Assembly: GCA_004151065.3 (NCBI GenBank)
Contig: NWUY0300008596.1
Location: forward strand, 16,205 to 26,401
Direction of reading: 5' to 3'
DNA: 10,197 nt
Source: Larix sibirica
Taxonomy: Eukaryota > Streptophyta > Pinopsida > Pinales > Pinaceae
Part shown: in pieces, positions 1 through 9,618 of the stretch
Numbering within the stretch: position 1 is the stretch's first letter
Layout: every line of letters starts with the position of its first letter
Translations under genes and position numbers: made by a program
Notes under the pieces: model-generated
The model's database searches: none
What the model was told of the DNA's origin: nothing
What the model saw: only the letters and a program-made list of their open reading frames with translations

Positions 1-48
1 ATTGATGTAAGCTCAAATACTTTTGAAGAATATCAAAATTTGAAATGA
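1..48 (+). pseudogene. hAT transposase, last codons only (copy A)
   Basis: This is identical to 5210-5257, the end of the hAT pseudogene between the two copies. In frame it reads a short tail containing FEEYQNLK and a TGA at 46-48. Nothing here would identify it alone; the call rests on the match to the longer fragment at 4523-5257. Its use is positional: it shows that the transposase fragment should also lie just left of the window. Bases 49-307, after the stop, are AT-rich and T-rich on the plus strand, with no coding sequence I can support. Confidence 0.7.
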
Positions 49-307
49 ATCAAAGAAAAATATGTTTTCTTATTATTTTTGTTGGAATGTACTCATGTAT
101 GTAAATCTTAGTAATTTCAAAGAAACATTTGTTTATTTTTTAGGTTTTATTAAAAACGTATCATTTTTTCATGTAGTGAGTGTTCAATTGTTTAAGGTTG
201 TAAACATTGGGAAGGGCAATATTTGTTTTCTGCATTTTTTTGAAGTGTTTAAGTAATTTAAACATGTTAATTGAAGTAAAATTATTTATATCACCCTTTG
301 TTTGTGA

Positions 308-1358
308 AGGGATGGAAGAATATATGCCCTTCCAATTGAAATTAAGACCCACCCTTCAAATTTGATCACTGCTCTCAAGGAGGAGGCTCATGTATCTAGT
401 GTAGAGGAGGCCCATGTGGCAAGCGAGGAGAAGGCCCGAATGGATAATGAGGAGGAGTCCCAAGTGGCAAGTGAGGAGGAATCTCGTGTTTCAATTGAAG
501 CTTGATAGTCAAGGATGGATGTGGCAGGATCCTCTGCTTTGAACATCAAAGTGATTGTACACTCACATAGATATGCATATGGGGAGGATTACGATGCAAG
601 GTTGGATGGAGACGGTTTGGAAGGATTGTACAAGCAGGAGGGTGATCACACGAAAACAAAATGATGGCCTGTGATGGTAATGAGATCCTTACATGCTTGA
701 GACAATCAATGATCATGTGCTGCGATGAGTTAAATGGGAAAGGTAGCACCATGGCCCTTTGGTATTGGCTTGACTCTCCATAGAGCAAGAATTTAGTCCA
801 CATTATTGTAATGTTTGGGAATTTGGCTCCCCTATTTAGAGTATTATGGTGCCCTGAGGTGGAAATTCTCACCCCTTTCCTATTGGATCAATATGGGAAT
901 CCAAGGCAACTATGGAAGTGGCGGACTTTTATATTGTTAAGGTTTCGAAGGAAGAACATGAAGCCATGTCTATTGTAGAAGAGAAAGTAAAATTGGACCA
1001 ATCTTACCAAACGACAATGTAGAGAAGAATCTTCAGGGGATCATTTTGGACCTTGGCTATGTTAGAACATAGAATTCACAATTCTATAGAACACTAGAGT
1101 TGTATTGGCATACAAAAACAATGGTTTCCCTGGGAATGTTTCCAAAAGACGAGGATTTCACCAATTGAAGTAGAGAATGGAGACCCTAGAGGAGTAGTAT
1201 TCCTAATTCATGAAGGTGATCACTTTGATAGCGAGAAGGATAGGGGGACCTTTGAACCGCATTCAACAAATCAACCTCAATATGTGTTCTCTATTGCTAC
1301 ACTTCAAAACATTATTGAAGGTCTACCTCCTGTTGAGGTCCCTCCTGCCCAGGATTAA
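308..1358 (+). pseudogene. Decayed coding remnant, family not recognised (copy A)
   Basis: Three plus-strand frames are open one after another. The first, 308-664, is broken only by adjacent TGA and TAG at 503-508. It begins with an acidic stretch of imperfect repeats (EEAHVSS, EEAHVASEEKAR, EEESQVASEEE) at about 368-500, then reads MDVAGSSALNIKV from 515. The second, 661-978, has one TAG at 781 and includes NLAPLFRVLWCPEVE. The third, 858-1358, has TAGs at 1020 and 1095 and a final 86-codon open run (1098-1355) with NGDPRGVVFLIHEGDHFD and a proline-rich end, PPVEVPPAQD, before TAA. Amino-acid composition in these frames looks protein-like, and the overlapping frame changes suggest indels or lost introns. 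I do not recognise a domain. It could be a mobile-element protein or a dead host gene; chance open frames are not excluded. Confidence 0.35.
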
Positions 1359-1900
1359 AAAATATTTAAGAAATAGTTTCCTTTTTATTCACTTTCAGTA
1401 TTATCTATCTTATCTCATAGATAGTTTGATCAGTTTAAAGTATGCCAAAAAGTATATAGGGTTGTTATGGTTCTTCTTATGAGCTAGTTTCCCAATGAGA
1501 AAGTAATTTTTTCACGACCTTCAAATTGTGGAAGACTGTTTAAAGAGACTTGATATATAGGCTTGCACTATTATCTCTGTATATTTTTTGCAAAATATTA
1601 ATATAAATACTTATTACTTACCAAAAAAACTAATTAAATTAAATATAACATCTAATATAATATTAGTATAGTATTTCAATTTCAATATATGTAATACGAT
1701 ATTAATAAAAAATTACACATATAATTTACTTATATATTATATTACACATTAAAAAAATCTATATATAATTTACTTATATATTGCATTACACATTAAAAAA
1801 ATCTATATCAATGAAATCTAGAAAAATATACTAAATGTGATATTTAAATCATTTATTAATGAAATATAAAAAAATTAAAAATGTTTAGGGAAACAACGCT
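1359..1900. other. AT-rich intergenic tract (copy A)
   Basis: No gene is visible here. From about 1560 the sequence is almost all A and T, with many TATA and TTAATA runs and poly-A blocks of six or seven bases, including the homopolymer at 1868-1874 that differs in length between the copies. It contains the 44-bp tandem duplication listed separately. An open frame at 1210-1482 reaches into its left side, but it overlaps the better-looking frame ending at 1358 and seems accidental. Confidence 0.6.
1721..1808. repeat. 44-bp tandem duplication in AT-rich DNA (copy A)
   Basis: Bases 1721-1764 and 1765-1808 are two adjacent 44-bp units, each starting ATAATTTACTTATATATT and ending in poly-A followed by TCTATAT. 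They differ only by AT against GC in the middle (1739-1740 against 1783-1784). The arrangement fits a local slippage duplication. No function is implied. Confidence 0.9.
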
Positions 1901-4300
1901 TATGGTTTTCACATTTGATTCATTATTAAAAAGTGTCCTTGCTTATGGTGTAACCTTCCCACACGAAGTGTAATCTACAAGCATTGTGGCCCTCTACAGA
2001 TTTCATCTACGTGTAGGACGATTCACTCTACGGTTATGGTAGACTCCTCTACAGGTCAAGCCAAATTCAAGACAAATTTAAATTGAATTCAAAACATATT
2101 TGAAGTAGCATGAGTATATAGTTGTAAAATATGTGAATTACTACACCCTACAGTCACGACTCACTGGACGACAAGAACCTCAAATGCCTCTAAAGAACAC
2201 TACTGAACATGTTCCTAGAAAATTCCTCTAAAGCACACTACCTATAAATCAAATTGTTTCTAGTCTTGTACATCTGAAATTGTCTAGCATAAAAACCGAA
2301 ACTCTTGTTAATAACATATTTTATATCTAAAATCTAAATTTATTGAGTTGTATCATGCCTTGTGACGAGCTTTTTAAATGTCTTCTAATTACTCAGAAAA
2401 CAACAAAGAATTATGTGCATTGAGTATCAACTCAGGGTTCTATAAACTTTCGAGTTATCGGACAATATATATGGTAGTCATTGTATTCCAATGGTTCTTC
2501 TAATCATGCAAGCTTAATTCTAATTATTGGAGCTCCAGACAGAGGTAACAACAGTATTGGTAGCAGGGTGAATCAAATCAACTATCCTTATGAAAGAAAA
2601 AGAACACTTCTGAAAGAACTACAAGGACTTTGAAAATAATCAATAACCATAACACACACTTCAGCTAATCTAATTCTAAATTTGATCAAACCACCTATTT
2701 ACTTCTACATAAAGGAGTGCAATCAACTAAGCTACTTTTGCAAAAAGGAAATCTAATTATCTAATGACAGAAAGGAAATTCAATTCTCTAAACTACAGAG
2801 AGAAAACATATTAACTAAATCATTTATTCAATGGAAAAGTAAATCAGTATCTAAGTTGTAATCCACACTCTACATAAATCAAATAAAGCTAATTAACATC
2901 TACAGTATCCTATTCCAACTGCCAATAGATTGTTCAATCCAAACTCATGCATCAAGTTTCCAGGTAAACGCTCTATATCATGCATTAATAATTAACCCAA
3001 GCAATTATTGTAAAGGGCATTCATGTTGGTCGGCGCAATGAAATTAAAAAGAGCACACCATTCTCTAAATCTATGAATGAAATTAGACAATTGATAATAT
3101 TAACCCATTATGATGTAAGTGTCTAAGGAATCTACATAAAATGGAAACCAAGCACGCACACACCAATCTTACTCAAATCACGTAGAAATGAACCTACGCA
3201 AATACAAATACAGTCAGATATTATCCACCAAAGGGGGCCCTACCTTCGGAGACAGGGGCTGATAAATCCAATCACTAACACCACACCAATAAAATCAATG
3301 CATTAAGTAGAACCAATAGAAACACGATTCTATTGATAAAAGAAGAGTTACAGGTAGTCCACAATATGCTTCAATTGTTGGATAACCTTCTCTGAAGGAG
3401 ATTAAGAGTTTTATACATCATGAATTTATAGGAAATACTAGCAGTCCAATATTTGTGATCTATGGTTATAACATAATACCAAATATAGTGTATCATACAA
3501 AATTAATTCTCAGATTGTTACATAGACCAATTCAGGAAGCTGATGTCATGGATCGATGCTCGAATATGATGATGATTTTTTTCAAGCCGTTGCGATCCTA
3601 ATTGATGTAAAATGATCAGAAGCAATTTCTAGTTGACTCATCATGCTGCAGAAAGTTGGAGAGTTTCTGCAATGTCCCGGATTGACTGTGGAATCGCTAT
3701 ACTTAGGTCCACAACTCAAAATAGGATGATTGCGGAACTTCATATTTGACTCAATTCTTGTAGATTTAAACATAATGAATATCACGATCACATGTGAATA
3801 GTTGAGGCTCAGACTCCTCATTCATACCAAGTACTATTGTTGATATTCTCAATGATCCCATGTATGCATGTTGTGTATCAACTTGAGACTTATCTGCAAG
3901 CCTTCTAGTTGTTCATTGGTTCTGCATTCCTGAAAGTAGGTTCCACAGCCATCCTCAAAATGCTTCATGTAGCTTCCGAATGTAGAAATAAATAGACCTA
4001 GAACACCAATTCTTCTTTAGGAATTCAAAAGTAACATAACCAAGCCCCCAGTCATTAGTAAATAATAAATACTCAAGGAAAACATGATCATTTCTTACCA
4101 ATGTTGAAAATTGACAGGTTATCCAAAAAGAGACTTGTAAGGGTATAGGAAGTAGTCAAAATATGAAAAAAGGATGCCCAAAAGGGATGCTAAAATATGT
4201 CATATAAGTAACCCTTCAAATCCCCTCAACCAAAGGGTTTGCATGTCCCTATGCAAACTAGGACTATGCTTCACTATTGGAGGTACTCAGAGAACCAGTT
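1901..4300. other. About 2.4 kb with no recognisable gene (copy A)
   Basis: I find no gene I can name on either strand. Several short features do not add up to one. At 1950-2060 the motif CTAC recurs several times within about 100 bases. A TATAAA at 2243-2248 lies 310 bases before a weak primer-binding-site-like string (2558-2569). On the minus strand there is a 55-codon open run at 3852-4016 (with FGSYMKHFEDGCGTYFQEC) and a 79-codon ATG-started frame at 3582-3821. Neither matches a family I know, and neither joins cleanly to the other, although fragments of one decayed minus-strand gene are possible. The stretch is AT-rich throughout and probably old transposon sequence. Confidence 0.5.
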
Positions 4301-4410
4301 ATCTGACGGAAGGGATCTGGAACAGATAAATCTGCAACGGGAGGGGCCCAGAAGTGAGCGGAAATAGAGGGATCTGACGGAAGGGATCTGGAACAGATAA
4401 ATCTGCAACG
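4301..4410. repeat. 71-bp-period tandem repeat cut by an N (copy A)
   Basis: A 39-base unit starting ATCTGACGGAAGGGATCTGG occurs at 4301-4339 and again, exactly, at 4372-4410. The 32 bases between are GC-rich (GGAGGGGCCCAGAAGTGAGC follows the first unit). The period is therefore 71 bases, and the second period is incomplete because the N at 4411 follows at once. The block is visibly richer in G and C than its surroundings and pyrimidine-rich on the minus strand. The real array may be longer than shown. Confidence 0.9.
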
Positions 4411-4411
4411 N
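4411..4411. other. Single N: probable assembly join
   Basis: The one unknown base falls inside the 71-bp tandem repeat, at the same point (within two bases) where copy B also ends in an N. The sequence changes abruptly from the repeat to unrelated DNA leading into the hAT pseudogene. This fits a contig join placed at a repeat the assembler could not cross. An isolated uncalled base is possible but explains the coincidence less well. Confidence 0.7.
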
Positions 4412-4435
4412 GTGTCGATAGGTGATGAAAATAGG

Positions 4436-4479
4436 GACAAATCAGTGACCCAACATTACCTCTAGTGACAAATCAGTGA
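4436..4479. repeat. 13-bp direct repeat
   Basis: GACAAATCAGTGA occurs at 4436-4448 and at 4467-4479, a spacing of 31 bases. It lies in a 110-base stretch between the N and the hAT fragment that otherwise shows nothing I can name. It may be a scar of a local duplication, or chance. Confidence 0.6.
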
Positions 4480-4522
4480 GGCATATTGGGGGCAAGTGTA
4501 GTGCACATATCCTCGTTTTTAA

Positions 4523-5257
4523 TTAGAGAACAAAGAGGAACTCAAGTTTGTAGATAAAACATGTATGATACATTTATATACATTGAGGTTTGAAAATTTT
4601 CCAACGATACAAAGACCAGGGACACTAGATGATTGCATTCTTTTAGGAAAATGTTTTGTGATGAAGGTGATTGAATATCTAGATATGAGGTTCACATATC
4701 TACCTATATTTAATGATGTTAATTTTTTCAATCCTTAGCATTATTATGAAAAAATGGATGATAGAGACCCTCAAATGAAAAAGATTGTTGAAATTTTAGT
4801 GTTGGGGATGCACTTATTGTGTATACTGCTAAATGTTTGGGTGAAATGGATGAATTTATTTGTACTATTTATAAATCATACCCTAAAAATATATATGTTT
4901 GGAGTATGAGATCTATGTGGAGATGAAATTAAATGGTTTGAAGAGCTTTCCATGTTTGATGCGATTATGGAAAGCTATGCTTGTTATTCCAGCAAGTACA
5001 ACTGTGTGTGAAAGAGACTTCTCAAAATTAAATAGGGTGAAAAATGATGATAGATCAATACTTTCATTGGAGACATTGGATATGTTAGGTTTCTCTCTCT
5101 TAGTGCACCTCTTGCTCTAAATGAGGTAAACTAGAATTTTATTTATGATGTATGGAAACAAATGAAAACTAGAAAGCCTCTTCCATTGGGTAACTAGGTT
5201 GATGTTTTCATTGATGTAAGCTCAAATACTTTTGAAGAATATCAAAATTTGAAATGA
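4523..5257 (+). pseudogene. hAT-family transposase, C-terminal part, broken
   Basis: hAT transposases cut and paste DNA transposons in the nucleus; their C-terminal dimerisation region carries a well-conserved CER-FS motif. Here the frame 4899-5120 reads LVIPASTTVCERDFSKLNRV followed by KNDDRSILSLETLD, a clear match to that region. Upstream, the frame starting at 4523 contains RPGTLDD, VIEYLDMRF and FFNP, which fit the segment before the dimerisation domain. Downstream, after a frame change near 5101, the first frame resumes with SAPLAL, then RKPLPLGN, and ends at TGA 5255-5257. Damage is plain: TAG at 4736, a frame change near 4900 (TGA at 4907 in the first frame), another near 5101, and TAGs at 5132 and 5195. 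The N-terminal half, with BED finger and most of the catalytic core, is not present right of the N. I see no terminal inverted repeats. It cannot encode a working transposase as read. Confidence 0.85.
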
Positions 5258-5516
5258 ATCAAAGAAAAATATGTTTTCTTATTATTTTTGTTGGAATGTA
5301 CTCATGTATGTAAATCTTAGTAATTTCAAAGAAACATTTGTTTATTTTTTAGGTTTTATTAAAAACGTATCATTTTTTCATGTAGTGAGTGTTCAATTGT
5401 TTAAGGTTGTAAACATTGGGAAGGGCAATATTTGTTTTCTGCATTTTTTTGAAGTGTTTAAGTAATTTAAACATGTTAATTGAAGTAAAATTATTTATAT
5501 CACCCTTTGTTTGTGA

Positions 5517-6567
5517 AGGGATGGAAGAATATATGCCCTTCCAATTGAAATTAAGACCCACCCTTCAAATTTGATCACTGCTCTCAAGGAGGAGGCTCAT
5601 GTATCTAGTGTAGAGGAGGCCCATGTGGCAAGCGAGGAGAAGGCCCGAATGGATAATGAGGAGGAGTCCCAAGTGGCAAGTGAGGAGGAATCTCGTGTTT
5701 CAATTGAAGCTTGATAGTCAAGGATGGATGTGGCAGGATCCTCTGCTTTGAACATCAAAGTGATTGTACACTCACATAGATATGCATATGGGGAGGATTA
5801 CGATGCAAGGTTGGATGGAGACGGTTTGGAAGGATTGTACAAGCAGGAGGGTGATCACACGAAAACAAAATGATGGCCTGTGATGGTAATGAGATCCTTA
5901 CATGCTTGAGACAATCAATGATCATGTGCTGCGATGAGTTAAATGGGAAAGGTAGCACCATGGCCCTTTGGTATTGGCTTGACTCTCCATAGAGCAAGAA
6001 TTTAGTCCACATTATTGTAATGTTTGGGAATTTGGCTCCCCTATTTAGAGTATTATGGTGCCCTGAGGTGGAAATTCTCACCCCTTTCCTATTGGATCAA
6101 TATGGGAATCCAAGGCAACTATGGAAGTGGCGGACTTTTATATTGTTAAGGTTTCGAAGGAAGAACATGAAGCCATGTCTATTGTAGAAGAGAAAGTAAA
6201 ATTGGACCAATATTACCAAACGACAATGTAGAGAAGAATCTTCAGGGGATCATTTTGGACCTTGGCTATGTTAGAACATAGAATTCACAATTCTATAGAA
6301 CACTAGAGTTGTATTGGCATACAAAAACAATGGTTTCCCTGGGAATGTTTCCAAAAGACGAGGATTTCACCAATTGAAGTAGAGAATGGAGACCCTAGAG
6401 GAGTAGTATTCCTAATTCATGAAGGTGATCACTTTGATAGCGAGAAGGATAGGGGGACCTTTGAACCGCATTCAACAAATCAACCTCAATATGTGTTCTC
6501 TATTGCTACACTTCAAAACATTATTGAAGGTCTACCTCCTGTTGAGGTCCCTCCTGCCCAGGATTAA
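5517..6567 (+). pseudogene. Decayed coding remnant, family not recognised (copy B)
   Basis: This is the second copy of the fragment at 308-1358, with the same stops and frame changes; the one base change inside it (A at 6212) turns a Ser codon (TCT) to Tyr (TAT) in the third frame. The acidic repeats fall at about 5577-5709, the internal stops at 5712-5717, 5990, 6229 and 6304, and the final TAA at 6565-6567. Since both copies share every break, the decay came before the copies separated, or they are one locus. The 259 bases between the hAT stop and this remnant (5258-5516) are AT-rich with no gene seen. Confidence 0.35.
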
Positions 6568-7108
6568 AAAATATTTAAGAAATAGTTTCCTTTTTATTCA
6601 CTTTCAGTATTATCTATCTTATCTCATAGATAGTTTGATCAGTTTAAAGTATGCCAAAAAGTATATAGGGTTGTTATGGTTCTTCTTATGAGCTAGTTTC
6701 CCAATGAGAAAGTAATTTTTTCACGACCTTCAAATTGTGGAAGACTGTTTAAAGAGACTTGATATATAGGCTTGCACTATTATCTCTGTATATTTTTTGC
6801 AAAATATTAATATAAATACTTATTACTTACCAAAAAAACTAATTAAATTAAATATAACATCTAATATAATATTAGTATAGTATTTCAATTTCAATATATG
6901 TAATACGATATTAATAAAAAATTACACATATAATTTACTTATATATTATATTACACATTAAAAAAATCTATATATAATTTACTTATATATTGCATTACAC
7001 ATTAAAAAAATCTATATCAATGAAATCTAGAAAAATATACTAAATGTGATATTTAAATCATTTATTAATGAAATATAAAAAATTAAAAATGTTTAGGGAA
7101 ACAACGCT
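6568..7108. other. AT-rich intergenic tract (copy B)
   Basis: This is the counterpart of 1359-1900. It has the same poly-A and TATA-rich content and no gene. The poly-A run at 7077-7082 is one base shorter than in copy A, the kind of difference that either replication slippage or sequencing error produces. Confidence 0.6.
6930..7017. repeat. 44-bp tandem duplication in AT-rich DNA (copy B)
   Basis: The units are 6930-6973 and 6974-7017, identical to those in copy A, including the AT/GC difference between the two units. The small duplication is therefore older than the large one. Confidence 0.9.
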
Positions 7109-9509
7109 TATGGTTTTCACATTTGATTCATTATTAAAAAGTGTCCTTGCTTATGGTGTAACCTTCCCACACGAAGTGTAATCTACAAGCATTGAGGCCC
7201 TCCTACAGATTTCATCTACGTGTAGGACGATTCACTCTACGGTTATGGTAGACTCCTCTACAGGTCAAGCCAAATTCAAGACAAATTTAAATTGAATTCA
7301 AAACATATTTGAAGTAGCATGAGTATATAGTTGTAAAATATGTGAATTACTACACCCTACAGTCACGACTCACTGGACGACAAGAACCTCAAATGCCTCT
7401 AAAGAACACTACTGAACATGTTCCTAGAAAATTCCTCTAAAGCACACTACCTATAAATCAAATTGTTTCTAGTCTTGTACATCTGAAATTGTCTAGCATA
7501 AAAACCGAAACTCTTGTTAATAACATATTTTATATCTAAAATCTAAATTTATTGAGTTGTATCATGCCTTGTGACGAGCTTTTTAAATGTCTTCTAATTA
7601 CTCAGAAAACAACAAAGAATTATGTGCATTGAGTATCAACTCAGGGTTCTATAAACTTTCGAGTTATCGGACAATATATATGGTAGTCATTGTATTCCAA
7701 TGGTTCTTCTAATCATGCAAGCTTAATTCTAATTATTGGAGCTCCAGACAGAGGTAACAACAGTATTGGTAGCAGGGTGAATCAAATCAACTATCCTTAT
7801 GAAAGAAAAAGAACACTTCTGAAAGAACTACAAGGACTTTGAAAATAATCAATAACCATAACACACACTTCAGCTAATCTAATTCTAAATTTGATCAAAC
7901 CACCTATTTACTTCTACATAAAGGAGTGCAATCAACTAAGCTACTTTTGCAAAAAGGAAATCTAATTATCTAATGACAGAAAGGAAATTCAATTCTCTAA
8001 ACTACAGAGAGAAAACATATTAACTAAATCATTTATTCAATGGAAAAGTAAATCAGTATCTAAGTTGTAATCCACACTCTACATAAATCAAATAAAGCTA
8101 ATTAACATCTACAGTATCCTATTCCAACTGCCAATAGATTGTTCAATCCAAACTCATGCATCAAGTTTCCAGGTAAACGCTCTATATCATGCATTAATAA
8201 TTAACCCAAGCAATTATTGTAAAGGGCATTCATGTTGGTCGGCGCAATGAAATTAAAAAGAGCACACCATTCTCTAAATCTATGAATGAAATTAGACAAT
8301 TGATAATATTAACCCATTATGATGTAAGTGTCTAAGGAATCTACATAAAATGGAAACCAAGCACGCACACACCAATCTTACTCAAATCACGTAGAAATGA
8401 ACCTACGCAAATACAAATACAGTCAGATATTATCCACCAAAGGGGGCCCTACCTTCGGAGACAGGGGCTGATAAATCCAATCACTAACACCACACCAATA
8501 AAATCAATGCATTAAGTAGAACCAATAGAAACACGATTCTATTGATAAAAGAAGAGTTACAGGTAGTCCACAATATGCTTCAATTGTTGGATAACCTTCT
8601 CTGAAGGAGATTAAGAGTTTTATACATCATGAATTTATAGGAAATACTAGCAGTCCAATATTTGTGATCTATGGTTATAACATAATACCAAATATAGTGT
8701 ATCATACAAAATTAATTCTCAGATTGTTACATAGACCAATTCAGGAAGCTGATGTCATGGATCGATGCTCGAATATGATGATGATTTTTTTCAAGCCGTT
8801 GCGATCCTAATTGATGTAAAATGATCAGAAGCAATTTCTAGTTGACTCATCATGCTGCAGAAAGTTGGAGAGTTTCTGCAATGTCCCGGATTGACTGTGG
8901 AATCGCTATACTTAGGTCCACAACTCAAAATAGGATGATTGCGGAACTTCATATTTGACTCAATTCTTGTAGATTTAAACATAATGAATATCACGATCAC
9001 ATGTGAATAGTTGAGGCTCAGACTCCTCATTCATACCAAGTACTATTGTTGATATTCTCAATGATCCCATGTATGCATGTTGTGTATCAACTTGAGACTT
9101 ATCTGCAAGCCTTCTAGTTGTTCATTGGTTCTGCATTCCTGAAAGTAGGTTCCACAGCCATCCTCAAAATGCTTCATGTAGCTTCCGAATGTAGAAATAA
9201 ATAGACCTAGAACACCAATTCTTCTTTAGGAATTCAAAAGTAACATAACCAAGCCCCCAGTCATTAGTAAATAATAAATACTCAAGGAAAACATGATCAT
9301 TTCTTACCAATGTTGAAAATTGACAGGTTATCCAAAAAGAGACTTGTAAGGGTATAGGAAGTAGTCAAAATATGAAAAAAGGATGCCCAAAAGGGATGCT
9401 AAAATATGTCATATAAGTAACCCTTCAAATCCCCTCAACCAAAGGGTTTGCATGTCCCTATGCAAACTAGGACTATGCTTCACTATTGGAGGTACTCAGA
9501 GAACCAGTT
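7109..9509. other. About 2.4 kb with no recognisable gene (copy B)
   Basis: This is the counterpart of 1901-4300 and nothing more can be named in it. It differs at 7195 (A for T) and by one added C near 7202. The short minus-strand open runs recur unchanged at 8791-9030 and 9061-9225. Confidence 0.5.
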
Positions 9510-9617
9510 ATCTGACGGAAGGGATCTGGAACAGATAAATCTGCAACGGGAGGGGCCCAGAAGTGAGCGGAAATAGAGGGATCTGACGGAAGGGATCTGG
9601 AACAGATAAATCTGCAA
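9510..9617. repeat. 71-bp-period tandem repeat cut by an N (copy B)
   Basis: The 39-base unit lies at 9510-9548, and 37 bases of the next unit lie at 9581-9617, ending in CTGCAA where copy A reads CTGCAACG. The DNA following the N is unrelated to what follows the N in copy A. So the same repeat end is joined to two different flanks, as expected of a repeat at which contigs break. Confidence 0.9.
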
Positions 9618-9618
9618 N
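9618..9618. other. Single N: probable assembly join
   Basis: It separates the tandem repeat from GC-richer LINE sequence. On the minus strand the codon containing it (NTT) follows two Trp codons, and the frame happens to stay open into the tandem repeat. That continuation should not be read as protein, because the two sides may not be neighbours in the genome. Confidence 0.7.

Larger units (their letters stand above)
1..4408. repeat. Copy A of a near-identical 4.4 kb direct duplication
   Basis: This block matches 5210-9617 base for base at an offset of 5209, apart from four small differences found by eye. They are C at 1003 against A at 6212, seven A's at 1868-1874 against six at 7077-7082, T at 1987 against A at 7195, and one C fewer near 1990-1994 than near 7198-7203. 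The left limit is the window edge, not a true boundary: bases 1-48 are the end of a hAT transposase whose preceding part is seen only before copy B. The right limit is two bases before the N at 4411. Such high identity means a very recent duplication, two alleles, or one locus assembled twice; I favour one of the last two. Confidence 0.95.
5210..9617. repeat. Copy B of the near-identical 4.4 kb direct duplication
   Basis: This copy repeats 1-4408 at an offset of 5209; the offset is 5208 only between the two small indels (about 7083-7202). Unlike copy A, its left flank is visible: the sequence runs without a break from the hAT pseudogene, whose last 16 codons lie inside the repeat. It ends at the N at 9618, at the same position of the 71-bp tandem repeat as copy A. 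Taken from N to N, the contig-like block is 4412-9617, about 5.2 kb. Confidence 0.95.

Noticed and set aside
62-256. 64-codon plus-strand frame rich in Phe and Val (again at 5271-5465)
   Set aside because: It lies in T-rich DNA directly after the hAT stop; the hydrophobic composition follows from the base composition. No homology or gene context is visible.
546-872. 108-codon minus-strand open frame (again at 5755-6081)
   Set aside because: It lies antisense to the better-looking plus-strand remnant, its protein shows no motif I know, and its identity in both copies only reflects the duplication.
1210-1482. 90-codon plus-strand frame (again at 6419-6691)
   Set aside because: It overlaps the third frame of the decayed remnant in another phase and then runs into AT-rich DNA. 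The Leu-rich product looks accidental.
3582-3821. 79-codon minus-strand frame (again at 8791-9030)
   Set aside because: I recognise no motif, and other minus-strand frames nearby are similarly open over short distances. It is noted in the region entries but not called a gene.
4519-4731. 70-codon minus-strand frame
   Set aside because: It is the antisense shadow of the hAT pseudogene, whose plus-strand reading has recognisable family motifs.
1-9617. The two 4.4 kb copies as long terminal repeats flanking a short internal region
   Set aside because: The repeat contains the end of a hAT transposase, continues past the left window edge, and ends inside a tandem repeat at an N. There are no TG...CA ends, no primer-binding site or polypurine tract at the borders, and the 0.8 kb between is transposase, not gag or pol.
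9508-9618. Extension of the LINE frame leftwards through the N into the tandem repeat
   Set aside because: The residues past the N are the translated 71-bp repeat and do not match a zf-RVT domain. The continuity depends on an unknown base at a probable contig join.
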